This document shows, piece after piece, positions 11,949 to 22,919 of a stretch of 64,000 nucleotides of DNA; within the stretch, counting starts at the first letter, position 1, and every line of letters begins with the position of its first letter. This DNA is from Reticulitermes speratus (lineage: Eukaryota; Arthropoda; Insecta; Blattodea; Rhinotermitidae). The position numbers and the translations under genes are program-made. The notes beneath the pieces are model-generated. The model made no database searches, was not told where the DNA came from, and saw only the letters and a program-made list of their open reading frames with translations. Location of the stretch: positions 25,791,521-25,855,520 of the forward strand of contig JAJKFL010000042.1 of assembly GCA_021186555.1 (NCBI GenBank), read 5' to 3'.

Positions 11949-12249
11949 TATTTATCAGGGTTAAAAGTGATTTGAACATATGCCCTATACACTTTTTCTG
12001 TAAATCCTAGTTTCAGATAACCAATTGAAAGGGAGCAAATTTTGTAATGTGTTCAACAGGACGTTTATTTAACAAAACAGAAGAAAAAGATAATGCATTT
12101 ATGTAAAATAGAAGTATGAACAAAACTCAAAACTTATAAGTAAAACATTCATACCAAATTTGAGCAAAATCCTTACATGAAAAGTTTTGCAAGATGGAAC
12201 ATGTGGATGTTTGAGAAGGACACAATCTCATACACCTTAGAGAATGCAG

Positions 12250-12417
12250 TTAACCCTTTGGTGCCTAACATCAGGTATACCCATCACGCAATGTGATGCT
12301 CAAAATTCCAACACATACAGTTGATGGCCATTTAATGGCTTCTTTATACAGCTCACATTTAAATTCTGGTCTCCTGCACATCATACAGGGCATTTAATTC
12401 CAGTGCCAAAGGGTTAA
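12250..12417. mobile_element. piggyBac-type MITE (TTAA target)
   Basis: The ends ttaaccctttggtgcc and, reversed, ttaaccctttggcact are inverted repeats whose outer TTAA is the piggyBac target duplication. Length 168 bp, no coding. Confidence 0.75.
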
Positions 12418-12419
12418 AA

Positions 12420-13240
12420 CAATTAGTTTGTTGTAGGAGCATTTCACTGCATGGGCAAGACACTACATGAAGCTTTACAAAATGAATAAAAATGCCAAGG
12501 TTTCTGCAATATATTTAAATTTGATGTAGGAGTGATTACAAAATTCCACATTATACAATAAAGTGCAATGTGGGAAAAACCTTCCCAAGTGACTTTCTGT
12601 GAATACTCCATATACAGTTTAAATTAGATTAAGTGACATTAATATTTTTACTTCCACTCCACTGTCCCGCAGAGCTGAATGTCTCAAAATCCAAACTATC
12701 AGAACCCCACACTAAAAGTTCCTTCATCAACCAAGACCATCAACTTTGCTTAGGCAGTCACAGGCTGAACTTATGAGACACCTTATATAGTCCATTAATT
12801 CTTTGCTCCACCTAATGCAGTACAAAACAGTAAAATTACAACAGCCCTGCCTCTTCCAATATAGTAACCACTATAGTACTGATCTGATCAGTCAGTCTAA
12901 TTATAGACGTGATAACCTCTTGCGTAAGTGATAGTGGAGAAAACCAGGCCAAGGCCATAACCGAATAGGTGTATACAAGATTCCCACTCATATGGCAAGG
13001 TATACACCAGACAAGCTGGACCCACATATCCACAGGAATCACTCAGCACATCAGAAACACCTGATTGGAGTGCCAGCACTCAGCTGTAGCTGAACAATCC
13101 ACAAACACACAACATGAGCATCTACTTTGACAGCCAAAGTCATAGCCAGCACCCATGCCTACTGTCCAAAGATCAGAAAGGCCACAGACATATCAAAACA
13201 TCCTCACAACATCAACCAGATGGATGGATACACACTAAGC
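12420..13240. other. Unassigned intergenic sequence
   Basis: No gene, repeat family or structured element recognised. Confidence 0.4.
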
Positions 13241-13244
13241 AATG

Positions 13245-13440
13245 CCTGGCTCAACTCCTCACATGCCGTGTCAAGGCTAAGGCAGTTATTCACTGGCCTC
13301 TCATCATGGAGGCCCAGGTTTGATCCCAGGTCAGTCCATATACAACTTGTGGTGGATGAAGTGGCAGTGGGACATGCTTTTCACCAGGTACCTCAGTCTT
13401 CCCATGACCATCATTCCAGCAATGCTCCATATTCATTCAT
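13245..13440 (+). mobile_element. tRNA-derived SINE, family 2
   Basis: Box-A-like ggctaaggcagttattcac and box-B-like caggtttgatcccaggt lie 35-40 bp apart. A body including gtggcagtgggacatgc, shared with the minus-strand copy at 1.6 kb, follows. Confidence 0.55.
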
Positions 13441-15607
13441 CTATCACTGATGCTACATAATCTTAGCAACTGACATTGTCCTTAAATAACACTTTTTAAA
13501 AATTCAACCCTCACCCCCACCCACCCTAAATTCATCTACCACCTCTCAACAGCTCAATGCGCCTTGTGAAGACCACACATAGAGCAATTTCAACAAAAGC
13601 AACTTTCTTCAACCCATTTACATCACCAATGAATTAAAAAAAGATACAATCAAAAAACCACTTCTTTTCACTTCCACCACCTCCTTTCCTTCCATCCTTG
13701 CAACAATTCCTAAGTTTGCAGGAAACCTGTTCTCATCACCTCTTTTCACTAGCCAGGCAAACTTCCCTCTACTGGCCAGCACTGCAGTCTCCTTCCCAGC
13801 CAATCAGGCCTTTACCTTCCCACACCCACTCCCCATAACATCCAGATTCATTTACTGTGAATGGAAACTGCCACACTTTCTGAAATACTGGGAAATCTTC
13901 CATTGTGTTATGCAACCTAAACCCAAAGCCAGTCTAATCTACTGAATACCAGCTGTAAAAGTCTAATGATTAAACTCTAAGAAGTGGTATAAAGAAACTT
14001 GCCAATTTTTTTTTTCTGAATGTTATAACAGTGAAGTGTTTCATTTTCTATGCCACAGCCAACGTATCTTCACATGTACTGGATGGAAACAAATGGCTAC
14101 ATGACACAATAAACCTCGTGATGCAGAAGAGAGGGAACTTTTGTCATCTGAAATGATGGAAAGGAAGAAGTGAAGTTTTCTAGCCAGTAACATGCACCCA
14201 AATATTTCACAGCTTAAAGAAAACTTACATGCCTAAGAAGCTGTGTAGAGTGCATGTGTAAAAAAGGAAGAACCACATGGGTATTTGTGATTTGCAGCAC
14301 AGTGCCACATTAACTGCTTCACTACGTACTGCTTCAAAAAGGAAGATTAAATGCAGAATCGAGGGATGGATATAATTTTAAATACGGCATACAAAGTAAT
14401 TGCTTTGTAATCTGCCATACAAGTTTCACAGTCAAGTAATTCCAAGTTTTTGAGATTTCATGATTTTTGTAAAGCAAATTTACATAACCCCCCAAAGATA
14501 TTGTCTGGTAACATCATACAATAGTGTTTTACATGGAATGGGCAATGGGTTAATTCTGTGACATCTGCAGACCCACTGAATCTGAAATAATTCAATGTCT
14601 TCATTCATGAACATATATAAAGTAAAATTAAGTTCATTCATAATGATGCCATTACGCTGAATTCATTCCTACACACACAAGAGTTCACATATGCATTCCC
14701 AGTCATAATGTATGTCATGCATGCTACACATGTGTATCATTTTATAGCTTCACTTTTCAGCATGGTGCATTACCTCAGCACTTTGCAGTACATAACATAA
14801 CATGGTGATACTCTGACTGGGCAAATATTAAACTTCTGAGAAGTGGTACAACAATGCAGCAAACGAGGCAGGACATTGAAGATGTATTTAGTATACTGGT
14901 TATAAAAAGGAGCTATGATTGAACACGAAAGTAGAAGCTAGGGAATGACAATGACATAAAGTTCATAAATGCATCATCTAGCAAAAAAGAATGGAGTCCT
15001 GTGAAATTTCCACCCTTTTATTTCATGTGCTCAATACTATTTATGGAACTATGATATGGCTCCTTATTTATCCTTCCCAGTATCATTGTTCAAATCATGC
15101 ATGTTGGCAATACCACTTTCAAGTTCACGCATTAATACTGTTCCAAAGGGAAACAACTGATATTTCCCAATAAAAGTTGGCCAAGGTGCAGGACCACATA
15201 CACACATACATACATACATACCTGCTGTAGTGTTTATGTTTGCCAGATAAACCATTCAGAAACTACACCATCACATAATTACACTGAATCTGAAGGCATG
15301 CTGTGAGATAATAGACCTTCCCATACAAGAGTTTACAGACACAGTGTAACCTTTCTTTGTCTACATCAGAAACATTCAATAAAAAAAAACTAAAAAAACC
15401 TATAGCTACCCAGCACTGGGAATTCTTTCGCGTACTTATAATTTGTAAATTATCCTAAAAATGTTACCAGCTTTGTGAGACATACAACCAACTGTCCACA
15501 ACACACATCTACATGTACCACGAGGCAATGGTGAACTGTTCATTAACTCTGCAGTTGATCATCCTGCTACTGCAGACCCTGCATTCTATTATTAGAGCAA
15601 ACCCACT
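13441..15607 (-). other. 3' flank of the Acf1-type gene, including its likely 3' UTR
   Basis: No coding recognised. The stretch just below 15608 should hold the 3' UTR of the minus-strand Acf1-type gene; an AATAAA on the minus strand near 15015-15022 is one possible polyadenylation signal. A CATA/CACA microsatellite lies near 15200-15225. Confidence 0.4.
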
Positions 15608-15719
15608 TCAACTAAACCTTGCTTTCTTAGCTTCCGGTGGTCGAAGTTCTTCCTCTTTCAGTTGTAATCCAAGTTCTTTACAACGCTTCTCGAAGTAGCG
15701 ACCAAGCCGCACACCAGCT
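15608..15719 (-). CDS. Acf1: Acf1/BAZ1A-type protein, last coding exon
   Basis: Acceptor ttttgcag precedes the exon. One base completes a lysine codon (aa|a) from the bromodomain exon, then it reads AGVRLGRYFEKRCKELGLQL, KEEELRPPEAKKARFS and TGA at 15608-15610. It supplies the last helix of the bromodomain (human BAZ1A has AGTRLQAFFHIQAQKLGL here) and a short charged tail ending in a KKAR-type basic motif, also like BAZ1A. It lies 9.5 kb from the previous exon, across an intron full of nested transposons. Confidence 0.85.
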
Positions 15720-17850
15720 CTGCAAAATGATCAGTTCATATTGTGATAATAAACCTGAACTTAAAATAATTCACAGTAATTCACTAATAGCAACTACCAA
15801 CCCTGAATTTATTCCAGTGACCACAATACCCATTCTAGATTTGGCAACAATTACACATGCTTCTAACTGCATGTTTTATCTACCAACTGTACACTCAGTT
15901 TCCATTAAGTCATTATTATTTCTCCTACAGCCATATTAGTTCATCCCATGCTTCTGCAGCACATCCTGTGATTGGTATGTAGGCCTACATTAGAAGCTAA
16001 CAAATTTTCCTAAGATCAGCGGACTGTCACAATTCAATCCACAAAGTTTAGATGGGAGTGACACTGTGAAATACATTAACCTCAGAGTCACATCATCTGC
16101 ATGCTTTCTCTCTGCCTCAGCACAACTGTCATTAGGAAACTTCATTTCCAGTTTCTGTGATCCTGATACCAGTAATGTTAAACATTTTATTATCTCCTTA
16201 ATAATATGTGTTTAAGCTTTGCTGCCTGTGATTTGCAGAGTTTCTTCCAGGGAGAAACAATTCTCCAGATAATCAAGATCAAATAACACATGTACACAAC
16301 AAAAGTTGTAATCAATCAAGTCACTGCATGCTGCATAATGAAATGGGGGGAGGGGGGATCTTATTCAGACGTTATTTGCATAATCTTAAAATAGGTAGCT
16401 CAAAATTAATTTTTACTGTAGATAACTTGCTCTTCAAACCATCAGAAATGTGCATACAGCGCAGGCTGAGGACAATGATCAATGGCCAGCAGCCTCCAGT
16501 GCAGAATGCCAGTTGTCTAGTTTTCAGGCAACTGGCTGCAGTACCATCTCACATCATAACCTTTAATTAACAATGCTAAAATCACAGGATTTTATACTCA
16601 TAAGCATGGCCTTCTTTCCAGCAGCATGCAATGGTGCATTGAATTGATACCTTTTCCATAAAATAAAGGAATATTCAAAATCTTACTAACAATTAGCACA
16701 CAGAGATTACAGTTCCCAGCGTCTCTTTTCTGGACATGGCATGGCACACACATTATACTGGTTATCCCTGGGTCATATCTAACAACAAGCACCTTTCACA
16801 TGTTCTTTGTACTGTACCACTATATACAATTCACGACCTCTTTCCAAAATAATCACATTTAAGTCTGTGTAGAAGTTCCAACATGTTAACAGAAGAAATT
16901 CCAAATCAATTTTATCCCTTCCATGCCATCCTCCATAAGTGGTATGGACCCACATTTCGTCACATGCCACCAGCCTCCACGTGTGGTACAGACCTGTGCC
17001 GCTGCATACTCACGCACTTGTTGTAAGCCTGTATGTAGTGATAACTTGAGAGTAGTGGAATATCTTTGTAAAGAAGATGTCAGCCTTCATGTGACCCTAG
17101 TTTAAATTTGTTTTATGTCAACATGAGCAATTATTCAGTTTCATATTTCACAAATAAAAATGGCTGACACTACTTCTACAGACACTGCATCATTTTCTCT
17201 GTTTCTCAAAAGCTACTGACAATAACTGCATCTTAAGTGGTACAAATGTGAAGCTTGGAATCTTTGCTGTCCATCCACACCTAAATATATATCAGTGGCC
17301 TTGTGTGGGGTGTTTTTCTTTCATAGCAGAAAATTTGTTCATTTGACACAAGTGCATTGCAGGCAATATGGTTTGTGGTGCTATCTTTGTTTGAAAACAA
17401 ATCTTCAGAACCTTTATGTAGGTAAACAGACAAAGTTCTGTCTTTTGAAAGGTACAGGTATAATTGTATGATGTCAATTTTTACCTCCACCCCAACACCA
17501 ACATTCCACCTTTCATGTCTGTTAGCCAGATCAAGTGGCATGACAAACATAATGTTACCATGTTCTCAACATATCATTCAGGTGAAACAAAGACAGCCCC
17601 TCATAGAGGAAAAGATTAAGATAAACCTGTCTGTGTGATTTGCCGTAACAGAAATATGGGTCAAGCAGACCTCAAGGATTATTTCTTGCCCATGTACTTG
17701 ACACACAGACACAGAATGTGTCAATACTATCTTAAAATTTTCAAGAGGTTATTGAATGCAACAATTCTGAACTCACATGATTATTTACAGGCACACAACA
17801 GGAAAGAGAGCACCATTTATATATGTATAGGCTCCTCTTGGCAGAAAGGT
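15720..17850. other. Acf1 last intron, proximal part: no element identified
   Basis: Unique-looking AT-rich intron sequence. A small minus-strand frame at 16779-16970 (CDEMWVH) vaguely recalls a mariner catalytic block but has no supporting context. Confidence 0.4.
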
Positions 17851-17856
17851 TATTTA

Positions 17857-19178
17857 CGAGGGCTAGTCAAAAACGAGTGAGAATGAATTTATTTTGTAGC
17901 ACGCAGTGAACAAACGGTGATGAAACAAGTTGTAGTGTGAAGACCGGCTCTAGTGGGATGCGCACGCAACCTAAAAAGTGCGTACGCGCATGCGTCCAAC
18001 AGCAGTGGGCTGTAAATGCACGAGTGGTCGGCAGTCGCATATGGGAAATGGAGTCGGTTCATGATGAGCAGTACGCGAATTTAAAATTTTGTGTCCGTCT
18101 ACAGAGATCCGCCACGGAAGCATACGAGATGTTGCAGCAGGCATACGGCGAAGATGTTCTTCCACAATCGACCGCATTTTGGTGGTTTAAACAGTTTAAG
18201 GAGGGCCATGATTCGATCAGAAAGCAGGGCGGTCAGGGCGCTCCAGCCACTGCAGTGAACGAGGTCATGATTAACACAGCTGCCACCATTGTTTGGGAAG
18301 ATCGCCGAATAACAGTGGATGCACTGGCGGACATGTTACACATATCCCACGGTAGTGCGTTCACCATTCTGCACGATCACTTGAACATGAGACACGTCTG
18401 TGCAAGATGGGTGCCGAGATTGCTAACGCCTGAACAGAAGCTGGTGTGAGTAGAGGTGTGTCGGAAGCTTCAACGTCTGGTAGCGGAACATGGCGAGGCC
18501 TACCTGAATTCCATCATTACTGGTGATGAAAGATGGCTTCACCACTACGATCCCGAAAGCATACAGGTGAGCACAGTCTGGAAATCACCCTCATCTCCGA
18601 TGCCAAAGAAGGCCAAAGTTGTTCGGTCGGCGGGAAAGGTAATGGTGATTTCCTTCTTCGACTGCTGTGGAATGGTTTACCAACATGAAGTGCCCCCGCA
18701 TACAACAGTTACTGGGCAGTATTACGTGACAGTTTTGAAGACCCTGGCCGAACACATCCGACGAAAACGCCCTGAGCTGCATCCATCTCGTTGGCGCCTA
18801 CACCACGATAATGCACGCCCTCACGTTTCGAACGTTGTTGCCCAATATTTAGCCCGAAAAAACATCGAATGTGTGCCGCACCCTCCGTACAGCCCGGACC
18901 TTGCTCCGTGAGACTTTTTTCTGTTTCCTCGCCTGAAATCGGAGCTGCGGGGCCAGCGTTTCGACTCCTCAATGGCCGTTCTGAAGAGGGCGGAAGTGGT
19001 TCTGAAGACGATGTCAAAAAATGGGTTCCAGCACGGCTTCCAGAACTGGCAGACACGTTGGGCCAAGTGCATACAGCTCGATGGGGACTACTTTGAAAAA
19101 GACCATATCAAGTTGGACTCTGCCTAACGTATTTGGTGAGTAATAAATTCATTCTCACTCGTTTTTGACTAGCCGTCG
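17857..19178 (+). mobile_element. mariner-family DNA transposon, nearly intact (1322 bp)
   Basis: The ends are inverted repeats: the left begins cgagggctagtcaaaaacga, and the right, reversed, matches it over about 37 bp with a single mismatch. Both ends are flanked by TA. One uninterrupted reading phase of 359 codons (18048-19127) encodes the transposase, broken only by two TGA codons. Near-identical ends and an undrifted frame suggest a recent insertion compared with its neighbours. Confidence 0.92.
18048..19127 (+). pseudogene. mariner transposase with two in-frame TGA stops
   Basis: The start was chosen at MESVHDEQYANLKF, just before the helix-turn-helix region (ATEAYEMLQQAYG, FWWFKQFKEG). 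The second HTH (RRITVDALADMLHISHGSAF) and the WVPRLLTPEQK linker follow. The catalytic D,D34D blocks are ITGDERWLHHYDPE, LHHDNARPH and YSPDLAP-stop-DFFLF, so all three Asp codons are present. Stops lie at 18447-18449 (after LTPEQKLV) and 18909-18911, the latter replacing the residue between LAP and the third Asp. There is no frameshift in 359 codons. As it stands it cannot make a full transposase. Antisense frames over the same stretch are shadows. Confidence 0.9.
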
Positions 19179-20410
19179 TAGTAAACATGCAACTGGTGAA
19201 TGTAGCATACTAGATTGACATCCATCTGAGCAGACTGTGCCAAGGTTTTGGAAGGGACATGTTTCAGGAGAAAACAGTTGCAGTCAACCTTGTCCTATAA
19301 CTCATGTAGTGTTAACCAAGTTCCCATATTTACCCAAATGAAAACCACCCTAATCTAAGACAACCCCCCAAATAAAACATATGCCAAGGGAAAACATACT
19401 TATCCAAATCAAAGATGACTCCACCTAATCAAACATCTGCTGAGAAAATACATGTTACTGTTAGTTTCATATACAGTGAAACTTGCTTCAGATGTCTGCC
19501 GTTAAGAAGTTTTCCCGCCAAAGACGTCAGGATAATTTAGCACCAAAATTCTCCCATACGATTAACACACATTCCTGCTTAAGACACGTGAAAAATTTGT
19601 GATGAAACAAACTTTTTCACCTGTTTAATACATTTTCTGTATCAAAATCTTAAGAATCTCCCTTGATTTTACATTCGTTCAATCTGTTCCCAACATACAG
19701 TGTTGCAGTGACGCAGTCAGTTTGTATGGGTTAGTCTCCAAGGTCATTTCTGCACTTCCAGTATCACACAGGAAAATGAGCAAACTCATGGGACGTGGGT
19801 GTAGAACTCCATCCACATATTTCTTCTGTGATGCAGAGACTGCAGTCAACCAGTCAGTCCCCACTACTCAGCCTTTGTCACTCTTCTATCACCATAGTTG
19901 CTACAATAGTAATTTTGTTTCTAGCCATGCGGCTGTTAATGCTATTCAGTAGTGTATGTGTCTGGAAAATCATTTTCCTCACATTACGCGAATGTGCAGC
20001 ATAGCCAAATGTGAGTATGGCCCGGCAACAATGAGCTGTCACCAACTTGAAATTAACTTGAAGCAAGTTGCATTCCACATGTAATAAGTTTAAAGGAGGT
20101 TACTAGTGTGAAAACCTGAAGCAGACTGACCATGTGGCAAACGTGGTGACTCACTACCCTCCCGTTTGCAATCAGACAAGCCACCTGTCAATTACAGACT
20201 TTTCTACAAGCATTCTGGTCCTAGGTTTCACTGACTTCTATCTGCACACAATAAGAAATTTTTACGATTGCTAGTAGTGTCATCCCCATCCCACGCCCTG
20301 CCTGTCTGTTACACTTTCTCTCAAGCATGCAGCTAGCATGTGGGTACCCCCCGAAGGCTAATACTTCAGCGCCCTTCTAACCAATATTCTTCAAGCTTTT
20401 TCAGCTTAGG

Positions 20411-20600
20411 ACAGGGCTGGCGACATTTTTGGGGCATACACCCAAATTGTGGACAATTTTCAGGCAAGTTCTTTCGCATGTGGAAAGCCTGAGTGTACCA
20501 GCATCATATTTCCAGTTATTCCAGGGACGTCTTAAAGCGCCTTACAGGTTGGTACACCAGGGAGTTGGCCAGCTGGGCCGCCCCTTAGACCAGCCCTGTA
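20411..20600. mobile_element. Possible hAT-type MITE
   Basis: Inverted ends acagggctggcg and, reversed, acagggctggtc enclose about 190 bp. CAGGG-type ends suggest hAT, but the flanking 8 bp on each side do not match, so the target duplication is not visible. Confidence 0.4.
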
Positions 20601-20715
20601 CGCATGTCACATTAGTCTTATTTGCACTGTACTGTAACAAAGCGCATTGCGACCGCAACTGTCTTATACTTTTAATTTCAATAATTCGAAGTATTCTGTG
20701 CACAAAAGTTGTATA

Positions 20716-22919
20716 CAGTGGAACCTCGTTGCATCGTTCCTGTTACCTTCGTTTTCTCACATATATTGTCTGCCTTATTTGGTCCCGGAACTAGCCCCAT
20801 ATAAATAACACTATTTTTTCCCGCCTCCATCGGTCCTCGAACTGTCGTTTTATCGCATCGATCATTGAAAACACACGGTCCTGACGCAACATTTTAACAC
20901 ATGGAGAGTTTTTTTTTTAATTTGAAATGATGATTTAGTGTGCTACACGAGCGTGTATTGCTTTCTTAGTGCCGCCTGGATTGGCCCCATCAAAAAGTAT
21001 GGAAGTGCATTCTGTACTCTTTGCTCTCCATCCTTTTCTTTGGACAAGATGAAGACTTGGCAACGTTGTCGAGCTTTACTTCATTGCAAGTGGTTCTGTG
21101 CGTTCTGGTGTGCTTCATAGTTTCTTCTGTTACCCTGGTTTAACAATTTCCATCATTTATTATCCTTTTCCTATAATATTTTATTTTTGTTATTAATTCA
21201 TTCCTGTTTTTATTACTTCATTTATTTTATTCCTGTTATTTATTTTAAAATCCGTGGACCATGTCCCAACTTAAAAAGCAAGTGAGAACTCTGCACAAGC
21301 GATTGAAAATAGTAGAAGAGGTGGAGAAGAATCCTGGAGAGAAACGTGTCAACATTGCCAAACACCTTGCTTTGGCTCCAAGCACACTAAACTCCACATT
21401 TGCAAAGAAGGACGAAATCCGAAAGCAGACAGAAAAATTCGGTAATGCCAGTAAGAAGAGGAAAACAGGGAGGGAGTCGACATTCGCCGAGTTGGAAAGT
21501 GTACTCTTCACGTGGTACCAGCAGGCACGGGGGCGTTGAATATTCCAGTTGATGAAGCCATTCTTCGTGGAAAGGCGAAGATGATTGCAGCGCAGCGGAA
21601 TATAGAAAATGTCACTGCATCCAACGGCTGGATAGTGAGGTTTAAGGACCGGCATGGCCTAGAATACAAGAAGTTAGCCGGAGAAAGTGCGGCAGTGGAC
21701 AACGAAAGCACAGAAGCGTGGCTGGAAAGACTGCCATCTTTGTTGGAGGACTACAAACAATGTGATATTTACAACGCAGATGAGACGGGGCTCTTCTACA
21801 ACGTGCTTCCTGATAGAACCTTGGCTCTCAAAGGAGAGTCTTGTCATGGCGGGAAAAACTCTAAAGACAGACTTACTGTTTTATTTTGTGTTAACAGTGA
21901 CGGAAGTGACAAACAAATGCCGACTGTTATCGGCAAATCTCCGAAACCGCAATGTTTCAAGAATTAAAAAAAATTACCCGCCAAATACCACGCGAACAAT
22001 AAAGCGTGGATGACCACAGACATTTTTTCTTCATTTCTGCATTCATTAGACGCAAGTATGGTTGCGCAAAACAGGAACATTCTCCTCTTTGTGGACAATT
22101 GTGCCTCACATCCAAAGGATACATCGTTTCTAAGAAATGTAAAAGTCATATGGTACCCGGCAAATTGTACAAGTGTGCTTCAGCCCCTTGATTTAGGGGT
22201 AATAAAGTGTTATAAGCAGCTTTATAGAAAACGCCTCTTGCAAACAGCTGTTTGCTTAATAGATGCAGGCAAAGATACGAAAAAGAATATAAACGTGTTG
22301 GAAGCTTTGCACTACACTGTGGCAGCCTTGCAACAAGTAACCCAGCAGACAATCGAAAATTGTTTTCGGAAAGCTGGTTACGTGCAGGGACAATCTTCAG
22401 GCGATAGTGACATCGTACTGACCAATGATGACGATTTCCGCCAAGACTGGGAAAAGTTCAGTGGCATGAACAAAGATAAATTTGAGGACTGCGTCTCTGT
22501 GGACAGTCACGTGACAACCTGTGGTGTACAAACAGTGCAGGAGCTGTGCGTGAGCCTCGTGGCTTCCGGGAGTGTGGAGATGGGAGGAGGAGGACAAGAA
22601 GATGGCGAACCCAAAGTTGTGCCGAACTTTGCTGAGATGCATGAAGCGCTGATGAAAGTAAAATCTTTCTTTTATGCGCACAGCACGAGTGACAGTGATC
22701 GTGAAAGTGTTCTGGGCCTTGAAAAATCGTACTTTGAATTGAGGAGCAAAGTTTGCACAAAACAAACGTCAGTGAAAGATTTTTTTCAGGTAGAAGTAAT
22801 AATAATCATTAAATTGTTCTTATCTATAATTTTTAATGGTTTCCCGGCACTATTGTTTACCCGTATGTATCGTTTTTGTTTTCCATCCCCCTGAAAAACG
22901 ATGCATAGAGGTTTTACTG
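20716..22919 (+). mobile_element. pogo/Tigger DNA transposon, near full length (innermost of three nested elements)
   Basis: Ends cagtggaacctcgttgcatcg and, reversed, cagtaaaacctctatgcatcg flanked by TA, total 2204 bp. It carries a transposase frame broken once by a shift and once by a stop. It lies inside the non-autonomous element of 19474-23395 and is therefore the youngest of the three layers. Confidence 0.9.
21261..22894 (+). pseudogene. pogo/Tigger (CENP-B-like) transposase, one frameshift and one stop
   Basis: The N-terminal HTH region reads VRTLHKRLKIVEEVEKNPGE and VNIAKHLALAPSTLNSTF. At about 21530 the frame shifts, and the CENP-B-type second DNA-binding domain continues (IPVDEAILRGKAKMIAAQ, VTASNGWIVRFKDRHGLEYK). 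The catalytic triad is visible: NADETGLFYNVLP, LLFVDNCASHP and LQPLDLGVIKCYK. The in-frame TAA at 21965-21967 interrupts a KNIKKLPAKY-like segment. After the triad comes an acidic tail of about 190 residues (NDDDFRQDWEKFSG). Full length would be about 540 residues, normal for the family. Active-site residues look intact. Confidence 0.9.

Noticed and set aside
16779..16970. CDEMWVH word resembling a mariner catalytic block
   Set aside because: No other transposase blocks or inverted ends nearby.
18709..19072. Minus-strand frames of 83-115 codons over the mariner
   Set aside because: Antisense shadows of the transposase coding strand, no independent signal.
22397..22765. Minus-strand frames of 100-122 codons over the pogo transposase
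   Set aside because: Antisense shadows of the transposase C-terminal coding region.
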